From NCBI RefSeq assembly GCF_002165575.1, contig NZ_MXQF01000001.1:124001-188000 (forward strand): a stretch of 64,000 nt of DNA. The letters run 5' to 3'. The stretch's first letter is position 1; every line of letters begins with the position of its first letter. The stretch comes from Pseudoalteromonas sp. A601. Lineage in GTDB: Bacteria; Pseudomonadota; Gammaproteobacteria; Enterobacterales; Alteromonadaceae. Below are positions 9,128 through 18,247 of the stretch, one piece after another. A program made the translations under genes and the position numbers. A model generated the notes under the pieces. It was not told the origin of the DNA, did not search any database, and saw only the letters and a list, made by a program, of their open reading frames with translations.

Positions 9128-9505
9128 CTAGACAACTGTATTTATTTTATCAAGTAACCCAACCACTGAAAACGGCTTGATAACATAGGCATCGCACCCA
9201 GCTTCAAATCCAGCTTGTTGTTCTTGTTCTGATTCTAACCCTGACACCATAACAACAGGAATGTTATTCGTCTCTGGGGTGTTTTTTAGCATTCTACATG
9301 TATCGTAACCATCTAGCCCAGGCATACACACATCCAACAAAATAACATCCGGCGGGTTAGCAATGGCTGATGCTAAACAACTCTGCCCTGAATCGGCATA
9401 GCTTAACTCAAAGCTACTCGTTAGAGCTGCTTTGAGCATTTCAAAGTTAAAGTACTCATCATCAACAACGAGTAGACTTAACTGCTTATTTGCGGTTGTA
9501 CGCAT
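9128..9505 (-). CDS. Single-domain response regulator (CheY-like receiver)
   Basis: A 125-residue receiver with no output domain. LLVVDDEYFNFE gives the acidic pair, VILLDVCMPGLDG the phospho-acceptor Asp, VMVSG the Ser/Thr position and YVIKPFS the conserved Lys. The PilZ gene follows after eight bases, suggesting the regulator acts through or with that PilZ protein, or competes for phosphoryl groups from a kinase such as the MHYT hybrid about 4 kb away. An AAGGAA ribosome site lies somewhat far (about 12 bases) from the ATG. hrpA lies just upstream on the same strand. Confidence 0.93.
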   Translation of the reverse strand: MRTTANKQLSLLVVDDEYFNFEMLKAALTSSFELSYADSGQSCLASAIANPPDVILLDVCMPGLDGYDTCRMLKNTPETNNIPVVMVSGLESEQEQQAGFEAGCDAYVIKPFSVVGLLDKINTVV

Positions 9506-9538
9506 AGTAAGTGTCAGTTCCTTCTTTATTATTCCAAT

Positions 9539-12500
9539 TTAGTCACATTCTTTTAATGCATTTAAAACCCGTTTAGCTGAAATAGGATAAGGCGTGCCTA
9601 GGGTTTGCGCAAAAAGCGATACGCGAAGCTCCTGTTGCATCCAAAAAATATCAATCAACGCCTGCGGTACTGGTAATCCCGGCGCTACTTTTTTAAGCTG
9701 TTTTTGATATTCTTGTGCGACCTTGTCTAATTCTAGTACACATAATCTGTCACGATTTGGGTCTACTGGCAACTTTTCTAAGCGTTTTTCTATGGCTTTT
9801 AGATAACGAATTAAGTCTCCTAGTTTTTCTGCGCCATGAGAAGAGACAAAACCTTTAAACACCAGCGACTCTAATTGGCTTTTTATATCGCCATGTGCGG
9901 TGATCATGGTTAAGTCCACTCGCCCTTTCATTTTTTTATGTAAAGCGTGCGCAATACTTAGCACTTGCTCAACTTGCGTTGCTATCGCAACAACGGTATC
10001 ACCTAGTTCACCACGTACTTGCTCTTTTACTTGCTCAAATGCTTGCTCGGTTCTCACATCACCTAATTTTTTCAGTAAGCTGTCTACGCCTGCGGCAATA
10101 CAATCATCGATTAAATCAGCCACTTTACCAAATGGGTTAAAGTAAAGGCCGAGCTTGGCTTTATTAGGCAAATTTTGTTGTAAATATTTTATTGGCGAAG
10201 GTACATTTAATAACACCAAACGGCGTAGCCCTTGCTGGTGTGCTGCGTGTGCTTTGATTTCATTGTCAAATAACTCAACTGCGGTAGATGATTTTTTATC
10301 CACCAGCGCGGGATACGCTTTAATTTCGTACTGGCCTTGTTTTTTCACATATGAAGCGGGTAACTTACCAAAATCCCACTGCGTTAAATCTGCTTTTTCA
10401 ATTCCTTTATCAGCTACTTTAGACAGTGTTTGCGTTACTTTACCTTGTAGCTGCGCTTTTAGCTTAGCTAAGTCCATACCACGCGCAAGCAGAGTATTTT
10501 TATCATCACGCACTTCAAACTGAAAGCGTAAATGAGTCGCGAGGGTTGATAAATCCCATGCATCAGGCTCAACGCGCACCCCGGTCATACGTAACAACTG
10601 ATGACTGAGTGCCTCAATAAAGTTACCTTGCATTGGCGTAATGGCTGCAAGCACAGCGTCGGCGTAATTTGGAGCTGGAACAAAGTTACGACGTAACGAC
10701 TTAGGCAATGACTTAATTAAACCCGTAATGAGTTCATGACGAAATGCCGGAATGTGCCAATCAAAACCTGTTTCTTCAACCTGATTTAGTAAAGCGACGG
10801 GTATTTGCACCGCAACACCATCGACGGCTTGGCCTGGATCAAAATGATAACTCAGCGGCAGCATTAAATTGTTTTGCTGCCAAACATCTGGATAATCAAA
10901 CTCGGTGACACTGTCAGCACCGTGTTGCATTAAATCATCACGGGTCATATGCAAAAAGCGCTTATCTTGCTGCTTTTTGGTTTTGTACCACTTAGTGAAT
11001 GCCGCACGGTTATTTATATCTTGCGGGATTTTTTTATCGTAAAATTCATAAAGCGTTTGCTCATCAACGAGTATGTCGCGGCGGCGGCTTTTGTTCTCAA
11101 GCGTTTGAATATCTTCTATCAGCTCACGGTTAAACTGTAAAAACCCTTCATTTTGACCCAACTCTTGTTCGACCAGGGCACTGCGAATAAATAGCTCACG
11201 GCTCACTTTTGGGTCAATATTGCTATACACACAACGGCGTTTAGAGACAATAATCAGTCCATAAAGCACTTGTTGCTCAAACGCGATAACAGCGCCCGGC
11301 TTTTTCTCCCAATGGGGTTCACTGTAGCTACGTTTAACTAAATGTTGCGCAAACGGTTCAACCCAATCAAGGTTAATTTTAGCGTTGATGCGCGCATAAA
11401 GCTTACTGGTTTCAACCAGCTCCGCCGACATAATCCATTTAGGGCTCTTTTTAAATAACCCTGAACCTGGAAAAATATGAAACTGACTATTGCGTGCACC
11501 TTTATACAACTGCTTTTCGTCTTTAAAACCAATATGGCTTAGCATACCGCTCAATAACGCTTGGTGAATTTTATCGCCGTCAGCTACATTTGTAGTAGCT
11601 TTCATTCCCATTTCGTTACAAACCGTGCTTAATTGATAAACAATGTCTTGCCACTCACGGATGCGCATATACGCCAGCATGTCTTTTTGGCAAAGCTTTC
11701 TAAACTGACTGTTACTGAGCTCACTTTGCTGCTCTTCTAAATAATTCCACAAGTTTAAAAACGCAATAAAATCGGAATCTGGGTCGTCAAAACGCCCATG
11801 CTTTTCATTCGCTGCAGCGCGTTTTTCTTGCGGGCGCTCACGAGGGTCTTGAATCGACAGTGCTGCAACAATGATAATCACTTCTCGCAGTGCCCCAAGT
11901 TTTTGTGCAGTTAATACCATTTTAGCTAAACGCGGGTCTACCGGGAGTCTACTTAAATCCATACCCGATTTTGTTAAGCGAGTTTCTTGATGGCGTTTGC
12001 TTGGTTTAACCGCTTCAAGTTCTTCCAGCAAAGTTAAACCATCGTTAATGTTACGACTATCAGGCGCTTGTACAAATGGGAAGTTAGCCATGTCGCCTAG
12101 GCCTAAACCAAGCATTTTTAAAATAACCGAGGCTAAGTTGGTACGCAGTATTTCAGGGTCAGTGAACTCAGGGCGCGAATTAAAATCGTCTTCGCTATAT
12201 AAACGGATACAAATACCGGCTTCAACACGGCCACAACGCCCTTTACGCTGGTTCGCGCTGGCCTGTGAAATCGGTTCAATAGGCAAGCGCTGTACTTTGG
12301 TGCGGTAACTGTAGCGACTGATGCGCGCAGTACCCGGGTCAATAACATAGCGAATGCCTGGTACCGTTAAAGAGGTTTCAGCTACGTTGGTCGATAAAAT
12401 AATATGGCGACGGCTGTGCGGGGCAAAAATACGGTTTTGCTCAGCATTTGATAGTCGTGAATACAGCGGCAGTACATCGGCTCCCTTAAGGTTACGTTTA

Positions 12501-13426
12501 CTAAGTGCGTCGGCGGTATCACGAATTTCCCGTTCGCCATTTAAAAAGATCAAAATATCGCCTGGGCCCTCTTGGCATAACTCATCAACTGCATCAAAAA
12601 TGCCTTGTAGTTGATCGCCCTCTGCTTCCATATCGTCTTTATCAATTTCAACTAACGGTCTGTAACGGACATCAACGGGGAAAGTGCGCCCTGATACTTC
12701 AATAATGGGTGCATCATTAAAATGTTTTGAAAAACGCTCAGGATCAATCGTCGCAGAGGTAATAATAACTTTTAAATCGGGTCGTTTTGGTAATAGGTTT
12801 TTTAAATAACCTAAAATAAAATCGATATTAAGGCTACGCTCGTGAGCTTCATCAATAATGATAGTGTCGTATTGATTTAAGAAACGGTCTTGTTGAATTT
12901 CGGCCAATAAAATACCGTCAGTCATCAGCTTGATATAACTGTTATTTGATACTTGGTCGCTAAAGCGAATTTTAAAACCCACATGTTGACCAAGTTCGCA
13001 TTGCATTTCACTGGCAATACGATCAGCAACGCTGCGCGCTGCTAAACGCCTAGGTTGGGTGTGACCAATATAGCCATCAACGCCACGACCAAGCTCTAAA
13101 CACATTTTAGGGATTTGCGTTGTTTTACCTGAACCGGTTTCGCCAGCGATGATAACCACTTGGTTATTGGCAATCGCTTCTTTAATGTCGTCTTTTTTCT
13201 GACTAACCGGAAGTTGCTCTGGGTAGGTCACTTTTGGTAGTTGAGCTAAGCGAACCTCACGCAACTGTTGGCTACGTGTTATATCTGCGGTTATTTTTTC
13301 TATAACAGCCGCTTGCTTTGCTTCATCGGATATTTTTTTTATGCCATGAAGGCGCTTTTTAAAGATGAATTGATCTTTTCTTAAACACGTTTTGAGTTCA
13401 CCAAACAATTGACCTAGGTTTACCAC
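9539..13426 (-). CDS. hrpA: ATP-dependent RNA helicase HrpA (DEAH-box)
   Basis: A 1295-residue protein matching the roughly 1300-residue proteobacterial HrpA. Walker A is GETGSGKT (95-102), DEAH is at 192-195, SATID follows near 222, and the helicase C-terminal motif QRKGRCGRVEAG is present. HA2, OB-fold and DUF3418 regions fill the rest. HrpA unwinds structured RNA and rescues stalled or collided ribosomes in E. coli. The start is GTG at 13426, with AAGGAAG upstream. RLHGIKK near residue 25 matches the E. coli N-terminus, supporting this start. The receiver gene lies 33 bp downstream on the same strand. Confidence 0.96.
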   Translation of the reverse strand: MVNLGQLFGELKTCLRKDQFIFKKRLHGIKKISDEAKQAAVIEKITADITRSQQLREVRLAQLPKVTYPEQLPVSQKKDDIKEAIANNQVVIIAGETGSGKTTQIPKMCLELGRGVDGYIGHTQPRRLAARSVADRIASEMQCELGQHVGFKIRFSDQVSNNSYIKLMTDGILLAEIQQDRFLNQYDTIIIDEAHERSLNIDFILGYLKNLLPKRPDLKVIITSATIDPERFSKHFNDAPIIEVSGRTFPVDVRYRPLVEIDKDDMEAEGDQLQGIFDAVDELCQEGPGDILIFLNGEREIRDTADALSKRNLKGADVLPLYSRLSNAEQNRIFAPHSRRHIILSTNVAETSLTVPGIRYVIDPGTARISRYSYRTKVQRLPIEPISQASANQRKGRCGRVEAGICIRLYSEDDFNSRPEFTDPEILRTNLASVILKMLGLGLGDMANFPFVQAPDSRNINDGLTLLEELEAVKPSKRHQETRLTKSGMDLSRLPVDPRLAKMVLTAQKLGALREVIIIVAALSIQDPRERPQEKRAAANEKHGRFDDPDSDFIAFLNLWNYLEEQQSELSNSQFRKLCQKDMLAYMRIREWQDIVYQLSTVCNEMGMKATTNVADGDKIHQALLSGMLSHIGFKDEKQLYKGARNSQFHIFPGSGLFKKSPKWIMSAELVETSKLYARINAKINLDWVEPFAQHLVKRSYSEPHWEKKPGAVIAFEQQVLYGLIIVSKRRCVYSNIDPKVSRELFIRSALVEQELGQNEGFLQFNRELIEDIQTLENKSRRRDILVDEQTLYEFYDKKIPQDINNRAAFTKWYKTKKQQDKRFLHMTRDDLMQHGADSVTEFDYPDVWQQNNLMLPLSYHFDPGQAVDGVAVQIPVALLNQVEETGFDWHIPAFRHELITGLIKSLPKSLRRNFVPAPNYADAVLAAITPMQGNFIEALSHQLLRMTGVRVEPDAWDLSTLATHLRFQFEVRDDKNTLLARGMDLAKLKAQLQGKVTQTLSKVADKGIEKADLTQWDFGKLPASYVKKQGQYEIKAYPALVDKKSSTAVELFDNEIKAHAAHQQGLRRLVLLNVPSPIKYLQQNLPNKAKLGLYFNPFGKVADLIDDCIAAGVDSLLKKLGDVRTEQAFEQVKEQVRGELGDTVVAIATQVEQVLSIAHALHKKMKGRVDLTMITAHGDIKSQLESLVFKGFVSSHGAEKLGDLIRYLKAIEKRLEKLPVDPNRDRLCVLELDKVAQEYQKQLKKVAPGLPVPQALIDIFWMQQELRVSLFAQTLGTPYPISAKRVLNALKECD

Positions 13427-13573
13427 CCGCGACTTCCTTAATAATTTTGAATAAAGACACCCAATTGTATCAAACTTTGCAGCAATATAAATTTTATCTA
13501 TGAGTGCCGATTTTGGCTGAGCCTCTAATCAGACAATGCTATGCTTGGCGCTTACTTATCCAAGGTGTTTACT

Positions 13574-14479
13574 ATGAGCTTAAAAAGTTTGATCCAACTA
13601 TTTGCGCTTGCGGCTATTTGGGGCGCATCATTTTTATTTATGCGAATGGCAGCAACCAGTTTAGGCCCCGCTGTACTGATTGAATTTAGAGTCGGCTTTG
13701 CAGCCCTTACATTGTTTTTAGTAGCACTGTACATTAAACGCCAATCTGTTTTTAAGAGCTTAGCGTTTAAAGCCCATCGTAAACATTTTTTTATTATTGG
13801 CGCACTTAATTCCGCACTGCCCTTTTTACTCTTTGCGTATGCAGCCCAAACAATCAGCGCATCAACGTTATCTATATTAAATTCAACAACCCCTATTTGG
13901 GCAGCATTAGTAGGCGTAATATGGGCTAAAACAAAACCAACAAAGAGTATGATTTGTGGTTTAGTGCTTGGCTTAATTGGCGTTGTACTGCTTGTAGGGC
14001 AAGATAACTTTAGCCCAAGCTCAAACTCACTGATAGCTATTATTGCGGCACTTTGCGCATCATTAAGCTATGCCATTGCATCTCATTACACTAAACATGC
14101 ACCTAAGTTAACACCTTTTAATAATGCACATGGCTCGATGTGGGCAGCAAGCATATTGGTATTGCCGCTCGTTTTTTTCATGCCGATTCGAGAAGTCCCA
14201 TCCTCAGACATCATGTTAGGGGTTGTTGCTTTAGGCGTGATTTGCACTGGCGTTGCCTATATTTTGTTTTTTAATTTAATTGAAGAAATAGGCCCAACGT
14301 CGGCACTGACCGTGACGTTTTTAATTCCACTTTTTGGTATTTTTTGGGGTCATATAGTGCTTGATGAACAGATTGGTTCAAACACCTTGCTTGGTGCATT
14401 GTGTGTAATAAGTGGCACTATGTTAGTCACTGGCTTTTTACCTAAAAAACTGCCACTAGGCTCACCAAAAAACACGTAA
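13574..14479 (+). CDS. DMT-superfamily EamA transporter
   Basis: About 301 residues with ten predicted hydrophobic helices in two EamA halves (LIQLFALAAIWGASFLFMRM at the N-terminus; LIPLFGIFWGHIVLDEQIG in the second half). This is the drug/metabolite transporter architecture of an inner-membrane exporter. The substrate is unknown; relatives export amino acids or metabolites. I chose the ATG at 13574, with AAGGTG seven bases before it, over the upstream ATG at 13541. It is divergent from hrpA and ends in a strong shared terminator with phhB. Confidence 0.88.
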   Translation: MSLKSLIQLFALAAIWGASFLFMRMAATSLGPAVLIEFRVGFAALTLFLVALYIKRQSVFKSLAFKAHRKHFFIIGALNSALPFLLFAYAAQTISASTLSILNSTTPIWAALVGVIWAKTKPTKSMICGLVLGLIGVVLLVGQDNFSPSSNSLIAIIAALCASLSYAIASHYTKHAPKLTPFNNAHGSMWAASILVLPLVFFMPIREVPSSDIMLGVVALGVICTGVAYILFFNLIEEIGPTSALTVTFLIPLFGIFWGHIVLDEQIGSNTLLGALCVISGTMLVTGFLPKKLPLGSPKNT

Positions 14480-14480
14480 A

Positions 14481-14507
14481 AAAAGGTGCATTTATAATGC
14501 ACCTTTT
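14481..14507. terminator. Bidirectional intrinsic terminator between eamA-type gene and phhB
   Basis: A perfect 12-bp stem (AAAAGGTGCATT with AATGCACCTTTT) with a 3-base TAT loop. A-runs on one side and T-runs on the other allow it to end both the plus-strand transporter transcript and the minus-strand phhAB transcript. Confidence 0.9.
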
Positions 14508-14531
14508 GTCCTATGGGTAAAACAGGATTAG

Positions 14532-14876
14532 TTATAGCGCAGCAAAAACTTCGTCAGTTTTAGCTGCACAAATAAAATCATTTTTATGCAGACCTTTAAT
14601 TGAATGGCTCCACCACGTTACCGTCACTTTTCCCCATTCAGTTAATAAACCTGGGTGATGGCCTTCGTCTTCAGCCATATCACCCACTTTGTTAGTAAAG
14701 GCAATAGCTTGTTTAAAGTTTTTAAATTTATAAACACGCTCTAACTGCATAATGCCATCGCGTACTTCTGGCACCCAGTCTGGGATCATTTTAATTAGTT
14801 CTGCTAGCTCTTCGTCTGACACTTTTGGAGCATCAACATGACAGGCTTCACACTTTTGTGCGCTTAATGATGACAT
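14532..14876 (-). CDS. phhB: Pterin-4a-carbinolamine dehydratase PhhB
   Basis: A 114-residue protein with the family core: [39 protein letters not shown] and [13 protein letters not shown]. The EGHHP motif and the later His are the catalytic residues of pterin-4a-carbinolamine dehydratase, which recycles the tetrahydrobiopterin cofactor after each turn of phenylalanine hydroxylase. It starts nine bases after the stop of phhA on the same strand, forming the usual phhAB operon. The strong shared terminator at 14481-14507 closes the unit. Confidence 0.96.
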   Translation of the reverse strand: MSSLSAQKCEACHVDAPKVSDEELAELIKMIPDWVPEVRDGIMQLERVYKFKNFKQAIAFTNKVGDMAEDEGHHPGLLTEWGKVTVTWWSHSIKGLHKNDFICAAKTDEVFAAL

Positions 14877-14885
14877 TTTAAATCC

Positions 14886-15683
14886 TTAACTTGCTAATTT
14901 TTCTTTAGGAGGAAATTTTGGGTCGTGTAACCCTAACTCTTTTGCTTGCTCAACTATCGCCATAATATCCAACTGTGAAATATCAAATAAATCATGGATA
15001 GAGTTTATGGTGTAGTACAAAGGCTGCATTATATCAATACGATACGGGGTGCGTAATACATCAAGTACATTCATTGGGTTAATTTCTGGCGTGTCAGAGT
15101 ACACGTATTGTGTCTCGCCAGGGCTTGATAAAATCCCACCGCCGTAAATACGTAAGCCGTCTTCGGTTTGCATTAACCCAAACTCAACAGTAAACCAATA
15201 CATACGCGCCAAATAAACTCTGTCTTTCTTTTGCGCCGCATAACCTAACTGACCATATTTATGAGTGAACTCAGCAAAATCAGGGTTAGTGAGCATCGCG
15301 CAATGGCCAAATATTTCATGGAAAATATCTGGTTCTTGTAAATAATCAAACTCTTCACGTGTTCTTATAAAAGTCGCTACAGGAAACTGCTTGTTCGCCA
15401 ATAAACGAAAGAACTCATCAAAGTCAATCAATGCAGGCACCGGGGCGACTTGCCAACCTGTGGTTGCTAGCAACACTTCGTTTAACTCGCTTAGTTGCGG
15501 GATGCGATCATGAGGAAGGTTTATTTTTTTTAGCCCTTCCATGTATTCATTACACGCTTTGCCTTCGATGCATTTTAATTGACGGGCAACGAGTTCTGAC
15601 CATATTTTATTTTCTTCATCGCTCCAATGAATCACCCCATTTTCATCGGGTGTTCTAGAGGTGTACTTGCTTGCTTTAGCCAT
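14886..15683 (-). CDS. phhA: Phenylalanine-4-hydroxylase PhhA
   Basis: A 265-residue bacterial-size aromatic amino acid hydroxylase. FHEIFGHCAM gives the iron ligands His122 and His127, and WFTVEFGL gives Glu167, completing the 2-His-1-carboxylate site. PDIFHEIFGH and RTREEFDYLQEPD are highly conserved in the family. It converts phenylalanine to tyrosine using O2 and tetrahydropterin; the neighbouring phhB recycles the pterin. There is no ACT regulatory domain, as usual in bacteria. A TyrR-like palindrome lies 118 bp upstream, suggesting control by a TyrR/PhhR regulator as in Pseudomonas; no such regulator gene is in the window. Confidence 0.97.
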   Translation of the reverse strand: MAKASKYTSRTPDENGVIHWSDEENKIWSELVARQLKCIEGKACNEYMEGLKKINLPHDRIPQLSELNEVLLATTGWQVAPVPALIDFDEFFRLLANKQFPVATFIRTREEFDYLQEPDIFHEIFGHCAMLTNPDFAEFTHKYGQLGYAAQKKDRVYLARMYWFTVEFGLMQTEDGLRIYGGGILSSPGETQYVYSDTPEINPMNVLDVLRTPYRIDIMQPLYYTINSIHDLFDISQLDIMAIVEQAKELGLHDPKFPPKEKLAS

Positions 15684-15800
15684 AATTACCTTCTTGCTGT
15701 TAAACCGAATATCGGTATCAACGTGTTACCCAGATACTAAGCAAATGTAAGGCAAAGTTTAATAGCTGGGTTCACATCAGCCAATGGCCACAACGCCTAT

Positions 15801-15822
15801 ATCGTAAAGTTAAAATTACGAT
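15801..15822. promoter_or_regulatory. Candidate TyrR/PhhR box upstream of phhA
   Basis: ATCGTAA at 15801-15807 and TTACGAT at 15816-15822 form a perfect 7+7 palindrome with an 8-base spacer. Read as a TyrR box it is CGTAAA-N6-ATTACG and keeps the G-N14-C spacing required by TyrR-type regulators (consensus TGTAAA-N6-TTTACA). A weaker, one-sided match, TGTAAG-N6-TTTAAT, is at 15746-15763. The pair of a strong and a weak box before an aromatic amino acid catabolic operon is suggestive but unproven. Confidence 0.5.
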
Positions 15823-15896
15823 TTTAAAGCAAAATATTTACACCCCTAATTATAAAGACCCTAAGACCAACCTAAGCGTACACTTAAAGTTACACT

Positions 15897-17078
15897 CTAC
15901 ATAATCTGAGTAAATGCATGGTTGAGATCGTTAATTATGTCGTTAACATCTTCAAGCCCAACAGATAGTCGAATTAAGCCATCGCTTATACCCGCAGCCG
16001 CTCTTTCCTCTGGTGTATAGGGCGAGTGAGTCATAGAAGCAGGGTGTTGTATCAAGGTTTCAGCATCACCTAAGCTCACCGCTAATGTGCAAAGCTTGGT
16101 GCTATTAATAAACTGCTCGCCATCTTTTAAGCTGCCTTTTAACTCAAATGCGATAACCCCACCAGCCGCTTTCATTTGCGTGCCTATAAACTTATTACCC
16201 GGGTGTGACTTCAAACCTGGGTAATAAACGGTGTTGACATGTGGGTGTTGCTCTAAAAATTCAGCAACAGTTTGCGCGCTTTCACAATGGCGTTGCATTC
16301 GTATTGCTAATGTTTTTAAACCACGGTTTATTAGCCAAGCATCATGGGGACTAATGGTTGCCCCAATGTCTTTAAGTACCGTCATTTTGATTAAGTTGAT
16401 ATGCTCATCGGAGCCACACACTAAACCCGCCACTACATCGCCATGGCCGTTTAAGTATTTTGTTGCGCTGTGTACGATTAAATCAATGCCATAGTCAGTT
16501 GGTTTTTGCAGCAGCGGGGTTAAAAAGGTATTGTCGATAACACTAATAAGCTGATGCTGTTTGGCAACGTCGCTGATCAAATTTAAATCCATCACCGCCA
16601 TTGTTGGGTTAATGGGGGTTTCAGCAAAAATCATTTTTGAGTTTGGTTTTATCGCCTCACGTAATGCTTGCTCATTGGTCATATCAACAAAGCTTACCTC
16701 AATTCCCCAGCGCGGTAGCATATGAGCAAAAAAAGCAAATGTGCAGCCATACAAAGCACTTGATGCAACAAGGTGATCCCCCTGTGAAAGAAAGCTTAAC
16801 ACCGATGCTGACACAGCCCCCATTCCGGTAGCTGTGGCCGCAGCGGCTTCGCAGTTTTCTAGTTGAGCAACCTTTTGCTCAAGCTCAGTGGTTGTTGGGT
16901 TACCTAAACGGGTATAAATATAACCGGGCTCTTCTCCTGCAAATCGAGCTGCACCTTGTGCTGCATCAGTAAAATGAAAAGTAGAGGTTTGGTATAGAGG
17001 GGATGTTAACGCACCATGCGGGTCGTTCGCTTTTTTTGGCCCATGAATACATTGACTGTCGATGTGGAGTTTGTTCAT
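15897..17078 (-). CDS. Methionine gamma-lyase (PLP-dependent Cys/Met metabolism family)
   Basis: About 393 residues of the trans-sulfuration PLP family. SATKYLNGHGDVVAG carries the Schiff-base Lys, and TSPLYQTSTF and YIYTRLGNPTT are family signatures. LYGCTFAFF contains the Cys at the position typical of methionine gamma-lyase (Cys116 in Pseudomonas putida MGL), which separates it from cystathionine gamma-synthase and beta-lyase. The expected reaction is methionine to methanethiol, ammonia and 2-oxobutyrate; O-acetylhomoserine sulfhydrylase is the main alternative. The frame opens upstream at 17117, but MNKLHIDSQC at 17078 is the likely start. The gene is monocistronic; I saw no SAM riboswitch or MetJ-box array upstream. 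Confidence 0.87.
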   Translation of the reverse strand: MNKLHIDSQCIHGPKKANDPHGALTSPLYQTSTFHFTDAAQGAARFAGEEPGYIYTRLGNPTTTELEQKVAQLENCEAAAATATGMGAVSASVLSFLSQGDHLVASSALYGCTFAFFAHMLPRWGIEVSFVDMTNEQALREAIKPNSKMIFAETPINPTMAVMDLNLISDVAKQHQLISVIDNTFLTPLLQKPTDYGIDLIVHSATKYLNGHGDVVAGLVCGSDEHINLIKMTVLKDIGATISPHDAWLINRGLKTLAIRMQRHCESAQTVAEFLEQHPHVNTVYYPGLKSHPGNKFIGTQMKAAGGVIAFELKGSLKDGEQFINSTKLCTLAVSLGDAETLIQHPASMTHSPYTPEERAAAGISDGLIRLSVGLEDVNDIINDLNHAFTQIM

Positions 17079-17215
17079 TGTTTGATCTTTTTTGATTATT
17101 ATTAATATAATAATCAAAGCGCATCAGCTGGTAGATAACAAGCATGCCGGATGCACAGATGGCTATTTAGTGTTAAGCACCTAATAGCCACTGTACAGAT
17201 ATGTTGTCAGTTTTA

Positions 17216-18247
17216 TTAGTCACCTTGCTCTTGGCTTGTCTTTTTACGAGACACAATTTTACTGGCAATAAGCTGGGCGGTGCCTTTGAGCAAGCTGCGT
17301 TTATGCTCTAAACGCGGTAACGGACGGCTCAACTCCATTGCTTTATAACCAATACGCGCGGTAAATATGCCAGCACTTAAACCTTGCGCCGCGCGACCAG
17401 ATAACTTACCTAGTAACTCAGCGCTAAGTGCGGTTGCCGCTAAATCAGAGACCAGCTCTGCACTACCGACAAACATCACCTGCTTTATCAACATTCTATA
17501 AAGCTTAATACGGCTTGCGTAACCAAAGCCAATGCCATAAATGCGCCCTATTTGATCTATTAATTTAGTGCCGCGCCAAAGCACGGCCATCATATCAACT
17601 AATGCAAGCGGGCTAAGTGCCACCAGCAAGCCTGACTCTGTCGCAAAACGGTTAATTAATTTTTTTGCTTGAGCATCTTGTGCGACTAATAAGTTATCAG
17701 CGTACAAGGTCATGATTTCTTTATCGGTATGGTGCGTTGCAACACTTGCTTTAAATTCAGCAAAGCCTGTTAATTGCTGATGCTTATTAAGCTTTTCAAG
17801 CCAAGGTAATGCACCACCCACTTGTTCTGAGTTAAGTAACCTAGCGGCTTCGTGACGGTGTAATTGATTGCGCTTTAAACTGCGTAACATGCGGTATTCA
17901 CGCCATAACAAGCGGCCAATTAGCAAAAAGCCAGTAACAACGGCAATCGAATAAACAGTGCCTAAAATAATGGATTGTTGAAATGCAACCACTAATGAAA
18001 ATGCAAATTCCATCAGCACTAACGTTAAAAAGCTGACAACGAATAAGCCCTTTAGGGTTTGCCATTTAGATTTTTTATAAACCGGTGCTAAGTCAATACC
18101 CTCTTCTAACTCAGGCTCTTGCTCTTCTTGGTGCTCAAATTCACCGTGTTCAACGATTTTTGCAGTAACTAAATTTAATTCAGGATCGGCAACCGGCTGC
18201 TCTGACTCAATACGCCTTCCCGCTTGAAATGAAGTTGATTCACTCAT
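17216..18247 (-). CDS. ycjF: YcjF-like inner membrane protein (TIGR01620)
   Basis: A 343-residue protein with an acidic N-terminal tail, two transmembrane helices at about 87-130 (SFLTLVLMEFAFSLVVAFQQ and the next), and a conserved C-terminal region with helices around LVALSPLALVDMMAVLWRG. This is the layout of YcjF/TIGR01620. The start overlaps the ycjX stop by four bases, so translation is coupled. In E. coli and relatives ycjXF sits next to the psp genes and is induced with them; the molecular role is not established. The same arrangement here supports a function in envelope stress. Confidence 0.9.
   Translation of the reverse strand: MSESTSFQAGRRIESEQPVADPELNLVTAKIVEHGEFEHQEEQEPELEEGIDLAPVYKKSKWQTLKGLFVVSFLTLVLMEFAFSLVVAFQQSIILGTVYSIAVVTGFLLIGRLLWREYRMLRSLKRNQLHRHEAARLLNSEQVGGALPWLEKLNKHQQLTGFAEFKASVATHHTDKEIMTLYADNLLVAQDAQAKKLINRFATESGLLVALSPLALVDMMAVLWRGTKLIDQIGRIYGIGFGYASRIKLYRMLIKQVMFVGSAELVSDLAATALSAELLGKLSGRAAQGLSAGIFTARIGYKAMELSRPLPRLEHKRSLLKGTAQLIASKIVSRKKTSQEQGD

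Noticed and set aside
10155..10523. 122-codon open frame opposite hrpA
   Set aside because: Lies within hrpA, Cys/Ser-rich, no domain; shadow frame.
17079..17215. SAM riboswitch or MetJ site before the methionine gamma-lyase
   Set aside because: No AGACGTCT-like boxes and no riboswitch-like conserved stems could be found.
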